From SpSt-398 sp033762195 (GTDB lineage Bacteria > Bacteroidota > Bacteroidia > Chitinophagales > Chitinophagaceae): DNA of 45,813 nucleotides. How positions within the stretch are numbered: position 1 is the stretch's first letter; the number at the start of each line of letters is the position of its first letter. Shown in pieces: positions 1 to 7,658 of this stretch. Location: positions 1-45,813 of the forward strand of contig JANRLV010000094.1 of NCBI GenBank assembly GCA_033762195.1. The letters run 5' to 3'. The notes under the pieces are model-generated. The model had not been told where the DNA came from and did not search any database. It worked only from the letters and a program-made list of their open reading frames with translations. Made by a program: the position numbers and the translations under genes.

Positions 1-2
1 TC

Positions 3-10
3 TATTTTTG
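3..10 (+). promoter_or_regulatory. Possible -7 box (TATTTTTG)
   Basis: TATTTTTG matches the Bacteroidota -7 consensus TAnnTTTG exactly and lies 22 bp before the ATG of the first gene. The -33 element would fall outside the window, so only half of the promoter can be judged. Confidence 0.4.
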
Positions 11-32
11 GAATTATGAACAACCAATTCCA

Positions 33-707
33 ATGATAGAAAATTTTGTTTTAATAGCTAACCTATCGAGTTTTATTCCGCTTGCGATCTTTCTCTATCA
101 CCTTTCTCTCACCAAAAATGTGAACTATGCCAAAGCGGTAGCGGGTGCTTCCGTGTATGCTTTGCTGATTTTTGGGTATTACCTGGCCTTCCCCCACCAT
201 GTAAATAAGTATTTCGACGCGGTCAATTATTTTGGTGAATTCCTGGCCTTTTCAACGATCTTCTACTTTTCCTTTAACGGATCCCTTTTTCGGAAAATCG
301 TGCTATTTGCGGGAATTGCGTTCGTCCTATTCTTCATAATTTACTTATCTGCCTTCGTAATAACCGAATTAGACCCCATAATAAACAGTGTCAAGTCAAT
401 AATTCTGATTGTTTTAGCGTTACTTGTTTTTTACGAAAAGTTCCAAATGGAGACTGACAAGGTGATCTACTATGACCACAAGTTTTGGGGAATCATTGGT
501 TTGATCATCTTTATTTGCGGCACTTTTCTGTTTTACCTGGTGTACACGGAATACTATCTGGAAATGCAGAAACTGGAGGGTATCCCGCTCACGTTGTATG
601 TATTGAAGAATATATTTCTAAGTATAAGCATGCTCCTATTAATAAAACAAATCAAAAAAAGCAGTGGGAGGAAAGAAAAAGACATCCCATTCCTAGACCT
701 GGAATAA
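33..707 (+). CDS. Polytopic membrane protein next to a two-component system, function unknown
   Basis: This 224-residue protein is almost all hydrophobic helix. About seven membrane spans can be drawn, at roughly residues 5-25, 35-55, 65-82, 88-112, 118-135, 150-172 and 185-205, followed by a charged cytoplasmic tail (KQIKKSSGRKEK). I see no enzymatic motif and do not recognise the family. The gene ends 19 bp before the histidine kinase and is probably co-transcribed with it and the response regulator. It could be a membrane input module for a kinase that has only one span of its own, but that is inferred from position alone. The ATG at 33 was chosen because the upstream ATG at 16 runs into a stop after six codons. 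Confidence 0.75.
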   Translation: MIENFVLIANLSSFIPLAIFLYHLSLTKNVNYAKAVAGASVYALLIFGYYLAFPHHVNKYFDAVNYFGEFLAFSTIFYFSFNGSLFRKIVLFAGIAFVLFFIIYLSAFVITELDPIINSVKSIILIVLALLVFYEKFQMETDKVIYYDHKFWGIIGLIIFICGTFLFYLVYTEYYLEMQKLEGIPLTLYVLKNIFLSISMLLLIKQIKKSSGRKEKDIPFLDLE

Positions 708-726
708 CCCTATAAGCCACCACCAC

Positions 727-1554
727 ATGTTTTTTCTCCAAGCCCCCAACAATATCAGCGTATCCAAAATTGTGCTTTTTGGTACCCTGGGGATATTGAT
801 CCTGGTGATCGGCCTGGTCTTCTTTATCATCCAGCACCAGCGCAGGGTGTTGAAATACCAGCAGAAATTACAGCAGATGGAGATCGATCAGCAAAAGATG
901 ATGCTGAGTGCCTCCATACGCATGCAAGAGGAAGAACGCCAACGCCTGGCCGCCGATCTGCACGATGATGCCGGTCCGCTCCTCGCCACCGCCCGCTTAT
1001 ACCTCAATGAAAACCTGGTGAATCAGGATAAGGCCAGTCAACTTCAATCGATTTTCCAGGCCCGGCAGATCATTGATGAAACCATTCAACTCATCCGCAA
1101 CATCAGCCATAGCCTGATGCCCCCTACCCTCAAGAATTTTGGATTGGAATCCGCTATCAACGACCTTTTCCAAAAGATCAGCGGCTCCGGGGCCATCAAT
1201 GCCAGCAGCCGGTTCCATGATTACCGCGAACGGCTCAAAGGAGATAAGGAACTCATCATCTTCCGTATCGTACAGGAACTGGTGAACAATATTCTTAAAC
1301 ATTCAAGCTCGAGTTTTATCCACCTCACCCAGAATATCCATGGCGACAAGTTCTATCTCCGCATCCATCACGATGGACGGGGACTGGTTCAAACCGACTT
1401 TGAAAAGCTGAATAAGAGCAATATCGGGTTGGGATTGAAGAATATCAGCAGCCGTCTCCGGGTATTACATGGGGATATCCACTTTGAAAAAGACATTTCC
1501 CAGACCTATTATAAGGTGACCATCGAAGTTCCTCGCGATGATCCTTACCAGTAA
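727..1554 (+). CDS. Sensor histidine kinase, HisKA_3 (NarX/LiaS-like) type
   Basis: This 275-residue membrane kinase has one N-terminal span (about residues 15-37) and then a charged coiled coil rich in Gln, Glu and Lys. The dimerisation and phosphoacceptor helix ERQRLAADLHDDAGPLL puts the phosphorylated His near residue 79, in the H-D-D-x-G context of the HisKA_3 class. A GHKL ATPase domain follows, with the N-box ELVNNILKH (about 184) and G-box GLGLKNI (about 234). It lacks a periplasmic sensor domain, so the signal must come through the membrane segment or a partner such as the preceding membrane protein. The NarL/FixJ-type regulator downstream is its likely phosphorylation target, as is normal for this class. 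Confidence 0.93.
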   Translation: MFFLQAPNNISVSKIVLFGTLGILILVIGLVFFIIQHQRRVLKYQQKLQQMEIDQQKMMLSASIRMQEEERQRLAADLHDDAGPLLATARLYLNENLVNQDKASQLQSIFQARQIIDETIQLIRNISHSLMPPTLKNFGLESAINDLFQKISGSGAINASSRFHDYRERLKGDKELIIFRIVQELVNNILKHSSSSFIHLTQNIHGDKFYLRIHHDGRGLVQTDFEKLNKSNIGLGLKNISSRLRVLHGDIHFEKDISQTYYKVTIEVPRDDPYQ

Positions 1555-1591
1555 GCCGGAAAATCCTATTTTTGCTTACTTACTGTTCCTA

Positions 1592-2242
1592 ATGAATGTC
1601 ATCAAAGTTGCCATTGTAGACGATCATAAGATCTTCCGAAAGGGAGTGGTCTTGTCCCTGCGACCCTATACCAATATCCGGTTTGTCCAGGAAGCAGAAC
1701 ACGGCGATGACCTCCTGGCCGGTCTGAAAGAATCTGAACCAGATGTGATCCTCATGGACCTCCGAATGCCGGGGAAAGACGGGATCGAAACCACCAAAAT
1801 AGTTTCCAAGCAATATCCCCATATCCGCATCATCATTCTCACCATGTACGAGGACGAGCGCTTTGTGTACCACATGATGGAGAATGGCGCCAATGGATAT
1901 CTGCTCAAGAACGCTGAACCCCAGGAGATCCGAAAAGCCATCATGGATGTACATGAGAAAGGATACTACCTGAATAATTTCGTTAACCGCATCCTGCTCA
2001 AACGCTCCCATTCCCGCAATAAGGTCATCCCCTCCCTCAACAATGAAATCACCCTGAGTGATAAGGAACGGGATGTGTTGCGTTTTATCTGTATGGAATT
2101 CACCGCCCAGGAAATTGCCCAGAAAATGGAGATCAGCCCGCGTACCGTAGAGGCCATCAAGGACCGGCTGATGGAACGCTTTGGAAGTAAGAATACCGCG
2201 GGATTGGTTTTCTTTGCAGTGAAGAATAACCTGGTGGACTAA
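1592..2242 (+). CDS. Response regulator, NarL/FixJ family (REC plus LuxR HTH)
   Basis: This 216-residue DNA-binding regulator starts directly with the receiver domain (VIKVAIVDDHKIFRKG), with acidic pocket Asp-Asp near residue 9 and the phosphoacceptor Asp56 in LMDLRMPGKDG. A LuxR-type helix-turn-helix fills residues about 155-205, containing LSDKERDVLRFI and EIAQKMEISPRTVE. An upstream in-frame ATG at 1538 would overlap the kinase gene and add an 18-residue tail with no domain role. The ATG at 1592 gives the usual family N-terminus and is preferred. The gene lies 37 bp after its probable cognate kinase. Target genes cannot be read from the sequence. Confidence 0.93.
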   Translation: MNVIKVAIVDDHKIFRKGVVLSLRPYTNIRFVQEAEHGDDLLAGLKESEPDVILMDLRMPGKDGIETTKIVSKQYPHIRIIILTMYEDERFVYHMMENGANGYLLKNAEPQEIRKAIMDVHEKGYYLNNFVNRILLKRSHSRNKVIPSLNNEITLSDKERDVLRFICMEFTAQEIAQKMEISPRTVEAIKDRLMERFGSKNTAGLVFFAVKNNLVD

Positions 2243-2243
2243 A

Positions 2244-2271
2244 AGCTAATAGCTTTTAGCTATTAGCTGAA
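2244..2271. repeat. Heptad array A (AGCTAAT/AGCTATT units)
   Basis: Four unbroken 7-bp units run AGCTAAT, AGCTTTT, AGCTATT, AGCTGAA between two convergent genes. The arms AGCTAATAGC and GCTATTAGCT are perfect reverse complements around a 5-nt loop (2244-2253 and 2259-2268). The stop codon of scoB (2263-2265, minus strand) is part of the array. There is no clear T-run, so a terminator role is only possible. Confidence 0.7.
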
Positions 2272-2922
2272 GGTCATCTCGGGAATTTCTCCTTCTATAA
2301 TCAAACGTCCGGCAGTCTTCGACTTTATTTCCTCCACCGATACTCCCGGCGCCCTTTCCAGCAACCGAAAACCTTCGGGTGTAACATCAAGTACCGCCAG
2401 GTCACTCACGATCTTTCGCACACATTTTACCCCGGTCAAAGGCAATTGGCATTGCGGAAGAAGTTTGGATTCACCTTTTGGATTGGTATGCATCATAGCC
2501 ACGATGATGTTGCGGGCACTGGCAACCAGGTCCATGGCCCCACCCATCCCCTTTACCATCTTTCCGGGGATCTTCCAATTGGCAATATCGCCCTGGTCGC
2601 TCACTTCCATCGCCCCCAATACGGTCAGGTCCACTTTACCTGCCCGGATCATCCCAAAGCTCATGGCCGAGTCAAAAAAGCTGGAACCCGGAACGGTGGT
2701 TATGGTCTGCTTGCCTGCATTGATCAGGTCAGGATCCTCCGCACCTTCCAATGGGAAAGGGCCCATCCCTAATAAACCATTTTCACTTTGCAGGACAACT
2801 TCCACTCCGGCAGGAATATAATTCGCTACCAGGGTGGGGATACCAATTCCCAGATTGACATAATATCCATTCCGAAGTTCGCGGGCAATGCGTTGGGCGA
2901 TTTGTTCTTTGGTGAGGGGCAT
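2263..2922 (-). CDS. scoB: 3-oxoacid (acetoacetyl) CoA-transferase, beta subunit
   Basis: This is the 219-residue subunit B of a family I CoA-transferase, which moves CoA from succinyl-CoA to acetoacetate or a similar 3-oxoacid in ketone-body and branched-chain breakdown. QSENGLLGMGP carries the catalytic Glu (E47) in the SENG motif of this family. The N-terminal GIGIPTLVANYI and the later PGSSFFDSAMSFGMIRAG stretch are also typical. Length agrees with free-standing beta subunits. It follows the alpha subunit gene across a 62-bp gap filled by heptad array B, which begins 3 bp upstream of the start codon. The stop codon lies inside array A, so both ends of the gene touch repeats. There is no Shine-Dalgarno sequence. 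Confidence 0.93.
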   Translation of the reverse strand: MPLTKEQIAQRIARELRNGYYVNLGIGIPTLVANYIPAGVEVVLQSENGLLGMGPFPLEGAEDPDLINAGKQTITTVPGSSFFDSAMSFGMIRAGKVDLTVLGAMEVSDQGDIANWKIPGKMVKGMGGAMDLVASARNIIVAMMHTNPKGESKLLPQCQLPLTGVKCVRKIVSDLAVLDVTPEGFRLLERAPGVSVEEIKSKTAGRLIIEGEIPEMTFS

Positions 2923-2925
2923 GGG

Positions 2926-2995
2926 TGAAGGGTGAATAGTGAATAGTGAATCGTGAATCGTGAGGCGTGAGAAGCTATTGGCTATTAGCTCTTGG
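2926..2995. repeat. Heptad array B (TGAATAG then CTATTRG units)
   Basis: Ten 7-bp units run in one phase. Seven are of TGAATAG/TGAATCG type (2926-2974) and three of CTATTGG/CTATTAG/CTCTTGG type (2975-2995). Unlike other arrays it is not self-complementary. Its second part resembles array A in the same orientation, so scoB is bracketed by related direct repeats. The scoA stop codon (2985-2987) lies inside it. Confidence 0.75.
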
Positions 2996-3692
2996 CTTCC
3001 TGCTTACGTATCGTTCGCTGCTCGATCCTTTTTTCGTATTGGGTTCCCTGGAAAATGCGTTGTACATATATCCCGGGGGTATGGACCTGGTCGGGGTCGA
3101 GTTGACCGGCCGGGACGAGCTCTTCCACTTCGGCAATCGTGATCTTTCCGGCCATGGCCATTAGCGGGTTGAAATTTCGGGCTGTTTCGCGAAAGATGAG
3201 ATTACCATGGGTATCTCCCTTCCAGGCCTTAACGAGCGCGAAATCGGCCTCAAAAGCGTATTCAAGCAGGTATTCCTTTCCGTTAAACACTCTCGTCTCT
3301 TTCCCTGCGGCAACTTCCGTACCTGCACCGGCGGGTGTGAATACAGCAGGCATGCCGTACCCGGCGGCTAGACAGCGGGTAGCGAGCGTACCTTGCGGAA
3401 TGAGTTCCACCTCGAGTTCCCCACTGAGCAACTGGCGTTCAAATTCCGCATTCTCGCCCACATACGAAGAGATCATCTTTTTCACTTGCCGGGTACGCAG
3501 CATGAGCCCGATACCAAAATCATCCACACCGGCATTGTTGGAGATACAGGTCAGATCCTTTACCCCTTTTTGCACGAGGGCCTGGATGCAATTTTCGGGA
3601 ATGCCACAAAGCCCAAAGCCCCCTAACATGATCACCGCGCCATCGGGAATATCGCGAATGGCTTCGGCCGCACCGGACACTGTTTTATTCAT
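2985..3692 (-). CDS. scoA: 3-oxoacid (acetoacetyl) CoA-transferase, alpha subunit
   Basis: This 235-residue protein is subunit A of the CoA-transferase whose subunit B follows. GGFGLCGIPENCIQAL (about residues 24-39) is the family's N-terminal signature, and the segments ISNNAGVDDFGIGLML and FNGKEYLLEYAFEADFALVKAW match the alpha-subunit core. The enzyme is cytosolic and works as an A2B2 heterotetramer. The last residues (QEAKS) are encoded inside heptad array B, so the C-terminus appears to have been set by repeat expansion. A TAnnTTTG box stands 16 bp upstream of the ATG. The substrate could be acetoacetate or another 3-oxoacid such as 3-oxoadipate; sequence alone does not separate these. 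Confidence 0.93.
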   Translation of the reverse strand: MNKTVSGAAEAIRDIPDGAVIMLGGFGLCGIPENCIQALVQKGVKDLTCISNNAGVDDFGIGLMLRTRQVKKMISSYVGENAEFERQLLSGELEVELIPQGTLATRCLAAGYGMPAVFTPAGAGTEVAAGKETRVFNGKEYLLEYAFEADFALVKAWKGDTHGNLIFRETARNFNPLMAMAGKITIAEVEELVPAGQLDPDQVHTPGIYVQRIFQGTQYEKRIEQRTIRKQEAKS

Positions 3693-3708
3693 ACAACAAT
3701 CGTTTGTG

Positions 3709-3716
3709 CAAATTTA
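3709..3716 (-). promoter_or_regulatory. Possible -7 box for scoA
   Basis: On the minus strand this reads TAAATTTG, an exact TAnnTTTG match, 16 bp before the scoA ATG. No convincing TTTG -33 element lies at 19-21 bp spacing, so the call rests on the -7 box and its position. Confidence 0.42.
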
Positions 3717-3740
3717 TCCGGATTCGGGCAAATAAAGGGC

Positions 3741-4208
3741 TTATTGCGGTTGAATAGGCAAACTCAGGCTGTCGAGTTTTTTGCGAATGGATTTGGTGCG
3801 TATCCGGAGACTGTCCGGTACCGGTGAGGTGGCTGGTTTCGTAGTGGTATCTTCTTCCACTTTATAGGCTTCCTGCTCCTTGCGCCGGGCCATGGTATTC
3901 AGCGAATCCATCACCACTCTGAGCAGGTCGGGGTGCATACGATAAAAATCAAGGCTCTTCTTAAAATCTTCACGCTTTATCTGGTGAAGGGCAAAAACCT
4001 CTTCATATAACCTGAGGCTTTCCTGTTTCTTATTCAGGTTGGAATCCTTGCTGACAAAATCCGTGACAAACTGATCTGACCGGGCCAGGTCCCATAGCAC
4101 CAGCTTCATCTTCTCTTGTGAAAGAATATCATCCGGCACTTTGTCCTTATTCACACAAGCGCCTAATCCGGTCAGTATTGCTATGATTAATAAAAAAAGG
4201 GGCTTCAT
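3741..4208 (-). CDS. DUF4296 lipoprotein
   Basis: This 155-residue protein starts with a lipoprotein signal ending in the lipobox LGAC (lipidated Cys18), so it should be anchored in an envelope membrane. The body is helical and charged (MKLVLWDLARSDQFVTDFV, then SLRLYEEVFALHQIKREDF), as in the Bacteroidota-specific DUF4296 family. The C-terminus is a Pro/Thr/Ser-rich low-complexity tail. No function is established for the family that I know of. Its start codon overlaps the stop of the DUF4835 gene by 4 bp (ATGA), which points to translational coupling as the last gene of the bamD-rpoZ-coaBC operon. Confidence 0.8.
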   Translation of the reverse strand: MKPLFLLIIAILTGLGACVNKDKVPDDILSQEKMKLVLWDLARSDQFVTDFVSKDSNLNKKQESLRLYEEVFALHQIKREDFKKSLDFYRMHPDLLRVVMDSLNTMARRKEQEAYKVEEDTTTKPATSPVPDSLRIRTKSIRKKLDSLSLPIQPQ

Positions 4209-5116
4209 TTGAGTTCCTTATAGGCCTGGTTATTGGCCGCATCCAATTTAACGAGAAGGGCTTTGGCCCGGTCCTTTGATTCCTGATCGGCTTTAGAAAA
4301 GATCCGGATCAGTTCGGTGCTCCTGCCCTGGAAAAAAAACTGCAGGATCATGGAACCCGGGTTTTCAGATTGAACAGTTTGAAGGTAGTTCAGGGAGTTC
4401 AACACTCCGGTACGCCCTTCTTCTTCCTGATCGTAAAACATATCAAGTCCGGTGCGAAAATAAGTATAGAGCGCATCATGAATCAGGGCAAACCGGTTAT
4501 TGTTGAGGTTCTCTGCGAGCCAGTACCGGTTGCGCAGACTTTCATAGTTCTTCCACCCGGAGATATCTCCTGATTCTGGCGCATTGTTGACAATATTCTG
4601 TGCTTTCTGAAAATAAATTTCTCCTCCCCGTGGTGAGAAGGAATCATAATCCATCCCCAGAATGATATTGATCCAATAGGCCAGCACAGCCGTCAGGTTC
4701 GATACATAGGGATCTGTGCCCTGCACGCGGTTCTCATTGAATTCCACCGGTTGAAATTCCTGGTACTTAAAAGCAAAATTGTCATCCTGAAAGTTGACCA
4801 GCGGCGTGATATAAGTGGTTTTATACACGGGTCGGGCTGCCTGGATGGTCAATGAGGCACTGTAAACGTTTGGCGAAAGAACCTTATCGAGATTGATCAA
4901 AAAACTACACTCGATCCGCTCCTGTGCCTGAAAATTATCGGTTGTCCATTTCCGGCTATTGATAAAATTGGTCAGCGCTCCTTGCAGCGTGGTAAAGATC
5001 TTCTTATCCACCTGGGTACTGATCCGGTTGGACAGGACAGTGACCTTGGCTATGATCTCCTGGCTTTGCACCTGGAGTGTTGTGATCAAAAAAAACAGGA
5101 AGACTATTTTACGCAT
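4205..5116 (-). CDS. DUF4835 family exported protein
   Basis: This 303-residue protein has a Sec signal peptide (MRKIVFLFFLITTLQVQSQ) with cleavage after Gln-Ser-Gln likely. The mature part contains the DUF4835 features: an opening beta-rich segment (IIAKVTVLSNRISTQVDK), the phrase ALTNFINSRKWTTD, and a later conserved YWINIILGMDYDSFSPRGG. The family is restricted to Bacteroidota and is regularly encoded after coaBC; its job is unknown. It overlaps the coaBC stop by 8 bp and the DUF4296 start by 4 bp, so the three genes are almost certainly one transcript. Its position near bamD suggests an envelope role, but that is inference. Confidence 0.87.
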   Translation of the reverse strand: MRKIVFLFFLITTLQVQSQEIIAKVTVLSNRISTQVDKKIFTTLQGALTNFINSRKWTTDNFQAQERIECSFLINLDKVLSPNVYSASLTIQAARPVYKTTYITPLVNFQDDNFAFKYQEFQPVEFNENRVQGTDPYVSNLTAVLAYWINIILGMDYDSFSPRGGEIYFQKAQNIVNNAPESGDISGWKNYESLRNRYWLAENLNNNRFALIHDALYTYFRTGLDMFYDQEEEGRTGVLNSLNYLQTVQSENPGSMILQFFFQGRSTELIRIFSKADQESKDRAKALLVKLDAANNQAYKELK

Positions 5117-6302
5117 AATAAATGCTTATAAGTGTATCTACGATATGATGGGCAACTTGTTGTTTGGACTGTAAGGCCAGGTCAAATTCTTTACCACTTT
5201 TATCAAACAAGGTCACCTTATTGGTATCCTTTCCAAATCCGGCCCCTTCATCACGCAAGGAATTCAGCACGATCATATCGGCATTTTTTGACCTGAGTTT
5301 TTCCAGGGCGTATTCTTTTTCATTGGTGGTTTCGAGGGCAAATCCGATCAGCACCTGGTTCTTTTTTCGTTCCCCCATGGTACGCAGGATATCGGGTGTT
5401 TTCTGTAGTTCCAATACTAAACGGTCACCGGTTTTTTTTATTTTCTCCGTTGCGGTGTTCACCGGGGTATAATCGGCCACTGCAGCGGACATAACAGCAA
5501 TATCCGTCTGATCGAACCGGTCGCTGACAGCCTCAAACATTTGTTGGGCAGATTGTACGCGGATTGTTTCGATTCCTGATGGGCTGGGTTGGGCCGAGGG
5601 GCCTAATACGAGGGTGACATCGGCGCCACGGGCATAAAGGGCTTTGGCGATCTCCACGCCCATTTTACCTGAGGAATGATTGCCAATAAAACGTACGGGG
5701 TCGAGCGATTCATACGTGGGCCCGGCGGTTACGATGGCTTTACGGCCTTTTAATTCTTCCCGGAAAAAAAAATGCTCCTGGATAAAGGAGAAAATGGTTT
5801 CCGGTTCCGCCATTCGTCCTTCACCTACCAGTCCGCTGGCCAGTTCACCCTTTTCAACCGGAATGACCTTATGACCGATGGAAATTAGTTTTTGCAGGTT
5901 TTCTTGAGTAAACGGATGGTGCCACATATCCTCATCCATGGCGGGGGCCAGGACAACCGGGCAGGTAGCAGAGAGCCAGGTGGCGAGTAAAAGGTTATCG
6001 CACTGGCCCTGGGCCATTTTGGAAAGGGTATTGACGCTTAGTGGCGCGATCACCATTACATCTGCCCAGCGACCCAATTGGACATGATTGGCCCATTCAT
6101 TCTCCTGAAAAAGGTCAATATGTACGGGGTGATGGGAAAGGGTCGACAGGGTGAGCGGAGAAACAAAATCACGGGAGGCGGGGGTCATGACCACTTTCAC
6201 CTCGGCACCGGCTTTCACCAGCAACCGGACCAGGTAGATCGCTTTATAGGCGGCGATGGAACCGGTAATGCCCAGGAGGATCTTTTTTCCAGAGAGGTTC
6301 AT
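5109..6302 (-). CDS. coaBC: Bifunctional phosphopantothenoylcysteine decarboxylase / phosphopantothenate-cysteine ligase
   Basis: This 397-residue fusion enzyme performs two steps of coenzyme A synthesis. It joins cysteine to 4'-phosphopantothenate (CoaB) and decarboxylates the product (CoaC). The N-terminal flavoprotein domain (about 1-180) has GSIAAYK, the catalytic-type His73 in ANHVQLGRW, and PAMDEDMW (120-127). The CoaB domain starts near residue 187 with VTAGPTYESLDPVRFIGNHS. Two CoaC positions differ from the E. coli enzyme: the PAMN Asn is Asp123, and the Cys of the substrate-loop ACGxxGxGRM is Ser156 (LASGLVGEGRM). This may be usual for the phylum. The gene is preceded by array C and overlaps the DUF4835 gene. 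Confidence 0.95.
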   Translation of the reverse strand: MNLSGKKILLGITGSIAAYKAIYLVRLLVKAGAEVKVVMTPASRDFVSPLTLSTLSHHPVHIDLFQENEWANHVQLGRWADVMVIAPLSVNTLSKMAQGQCDNLLLATWLSATCPVVLAPAMDEDMWHHPFTQENLQKLISIGHKVIPVEKGELASGLVGEGRMAEPETIFSFIQEHFFFREELKGRKAIVTAGPTYESLDPVRFIGNHSSGKMGVEIAKALYARGADVTLVLGPSAQPSPSGIETIRVQSAQQMFEAVSDRFDQTDIAVMSAAVADYTPVNTATEKIKKTGDRLVLELQKTPDILRTMGERKKNQVLIGFALETTNEKEYALEKLRSKNADMIVLNSLRDEGAGFGKDTNKVTLFDKSGKEFDLALQSKQQVAHHIVDTLISIYYA

Positions 6303-6326
6303 AATATTGTCACCAGAAGTTTATTA

Positions 6327-6397
6327 AGTCCGAAGTCCGAGGTCTGAGGTCCGAAGAAAGGGTAATGCCTGACTTCTGACCCCGGACCCCGGACTTC
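6327..6397. repeat. Heptad array C, two-armed (AGTCCGA / GGACCCC units)
   Basis: Four heptads (AGTCCGA, AGTCCGA, GGTCTGA, GGTCCGA) at 6327-6354 face four heptads (TGACTTC, TGACCCC, GGACCCC, GGACTTC) at 6370-6397. The arms 6331-6356 and 6373-6398 are complementary at 22 of 26 positions around a 16-nt loop, so the transcript could form a long hairpin. It fills the gap between the rpoZ stop and the coaBC start. A run of seven A follows on the plus strand. Confidence 0.75.
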
Positions 6398-6424
6398 GAA
6401 AAAAAGGGTTTGTACCTATTGCAA

Positions 6425-6766
6425 TTAACTAAACAGATCGTCTTCGTTCTTCCGGAAGTACACTTTGTCTTCCATGAATTCCTGTGTTGCGAGCAGGGCC
6501 GGGTTGGGCATGCGCTCGTAGGCACGGGAGATTTCGATCTGTTCTTTGTTTTCGTGGATCTCCTCGAGGCTATCGGTATGGCTGGCAAACTCCTCGAGTT
6601 TGTTATGCAATTCCTCCTTGAGCGAAATATTGATCTGGTTGGCCCGCTTGGCTACCACAGCGATCGACTCATAAAGGTTACCCGTTTTCTGACGAAGATC
6701 GTCGAGGCTCCGGGTTTCCACGTTGTTCGTAATGCCTAAGCTAAGCTGGCGTCTTAGTTTGCTCAT
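6425..6766 (-). CDS. rpoZ: DNA-directed RNA polymerase omega subunit (Rpb6-like)
   Basis: This 113-residue protein has the omega/Rpb6 core: SLDDLRQKTGNLYESIAVVAKRANQI, where the alternating acidic and basic residues and the KRANQI phrase are the family signature. Helical KEELHNKLEEFASHTD and the acidic tail follow. Omega binds the beta-prime C-terminus and helps core polymerase assembly. It is encoded directly after bamD, overlapping it by 26 bp in another frame, which is the usual Bacteroidota arrangement. The overlap implies that translation of the two genes is coupled. Confidence 0.9.
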   Translation of the reverse strand: MSKLRRQLSLGITNNVETRSLDDLRQKTGNLYESIAVVAKRANQINISLKEELHNKLEEFASHTDSLEEIHENKEQIEISRAYERMPNPALLATQEFMEDKVYFRKNEDDLFS

Positions 6767-7559
6767 GAATGGATAAATTTTTGATGTTTTGCTGGGATAA
6801 AGATATATAACGTTCGGCTTCCTTCAAAAGCTTACTGTCCGGAAACCTGTCTGTGAAATCATTTACTTCATCAATTACCTTCTCAAACCGCTCTCTTTTC
6901 TTTTCTTCGATACTCAGTTCCGCATACCTGAAATAAGACTTGATGACCAACAACTTATACTCATCGGTCCGGAGGGATTCGGGATAATCTTCGATCAGGG
7001 TGGTGAAGGCAACGGCGGCGGCATGGAACTGGCCGATATTGTAGTACAATTGCGCGCTGTTAAAGTCCTTTTCCTCCAGTTTTTTCCGGCAGATATCGAT
7101 GATCCCGGTGGCCTCCACGTTCTTGGGGCTATTGGGATGGGTATTGATAAAGGTCTGCATCATACCGATTGTCCGCTGGGTATTGGTCTGGTCCAGTCCA
7201 ACCTTGGGAGATTGGCGATAGAAGCAATACGCCCGCATATAATCGATCTCTTCCGCTCTTTTGCTATTGGGGAATATCTCGAGGAATTTCTTGAAATTAT
7301 AGTCTGCGCTCAGGAAATCATTCTGATAATAAGCACAGTAGGCGAATTTGTAATAGATATCTTCAAATTCGGGCCGGCCGTTATAGATGGGGAGCACATC
7401 CTCGAAAAGCATCTGGGCAAACACATACTTCTTTTGTACATAATACTTCTCTGCCACCCGCAGTTTGTATTCCGGGTCGGGGTTTTTAAGCACTTTATTG
7501 ATCCCTTTGCAACCGGTGATCGTTAAAGCGAGCAATATGATGGCCAAAAATGATCTCAT
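6741..7559 (-). CDS. bamD: Outer membrane assembly lipoprotein BamD
   Basis: This 272-residue lipoprotein has a signal peptide ending in the lipobox ITGC (Cys17). Helical TPR-like repeats follow, as in BamD/YfiO: PEYKLRVAEKYYVQKKYVFA, EDIYYKFAYCAYYQNDFLSA and IFPNSKRAEEIDYMRAYCFY. BamD is the essential lipoprotein partner of BamA in inserting beta-barrel proteins into the outer membrane. Length fits the family (about 240-290 residues). It is the first gene of the bamD-rpoZ-coaBC-DUF4835-DUF4296 operon. A TAnnTTTG box ends 10 bp before the ATG, so the mRNA leader should be only a few nucleotides. Confidence 0.93.
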   Translation of the reverse strand: MRSFLAIILLALTITGCKGINKVLKNPDPEYKLRVAEKYYVQKKYVFAQMLFEDVLPIYNGRPEFEDIYYKFAYCAYYQNDFLSADYNFKKFLEIFPNSKRAEEIDYMRAYCFYRQSPKVGLDQTNTQRTIGMMQTFINTHPNSPKNVEATGIIDICRKKLEEKDFNSAQLYYNIGQFHAAAVAFTTLIEDYPESLRTDEYKLLVIKSYFRYAELSIEEKKRERFEKVIDEVNDFTDRFPDSKLLKEAERYISLSQQNIKNLSIHEQTKTPA

Positions 7560-7569
7560 AAAAGGCGGG

Positions 7570-7577
7570 CAAAGTTA
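7570..7577 (-). promoter_or_regulatory. Possible -7 box for bamD operon
   Basis: Minus-strand TAACTTTG is an exact TAnnTTTG match 10 bp upstream of the bamD ATG. No strong TTTG lies at the expected -33 distance. If it is used, the transcript leader is very short. Confidence 0.48.
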
Positions 7578-7600
7578 ATTGATTCTGGCAAATATTCAGG

Positions 7601-7631
7601 TAAAAAGAAACGCGGCCAAAAAGGCCGCGTT
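7601..7631 (-). terminator. Intrinsic terminator of the OmpA-family gene
   Basis: On the minus strand AACGCGGCC and GGCCGCGTT (7623-7631 and 7609-7617) pair perfectly around a TTTTT loop and are followed by TCTTTTTA. This is a strong G/C stem plus U-run 28 bp after the ompA-like stop codon. Confidence 0.85.
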
Positions 7632-7658
7632 AATGTTATGATAAATAAGCGGTTAGGC

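Noticed and set aside
2244..2268. Bidirectional intrinsic terminator between the response regulator and scoB genes
   Set aside because: The hairpin is perfect, but no T-run follows on either strand and the sequence is part of a heptad array. It is reported as a repeat only.
3139..3735. 198-codon plus-strand open frame
   Set aside because: Antisense shadow of scoA; Ser/Pro-rich translation without any motif.
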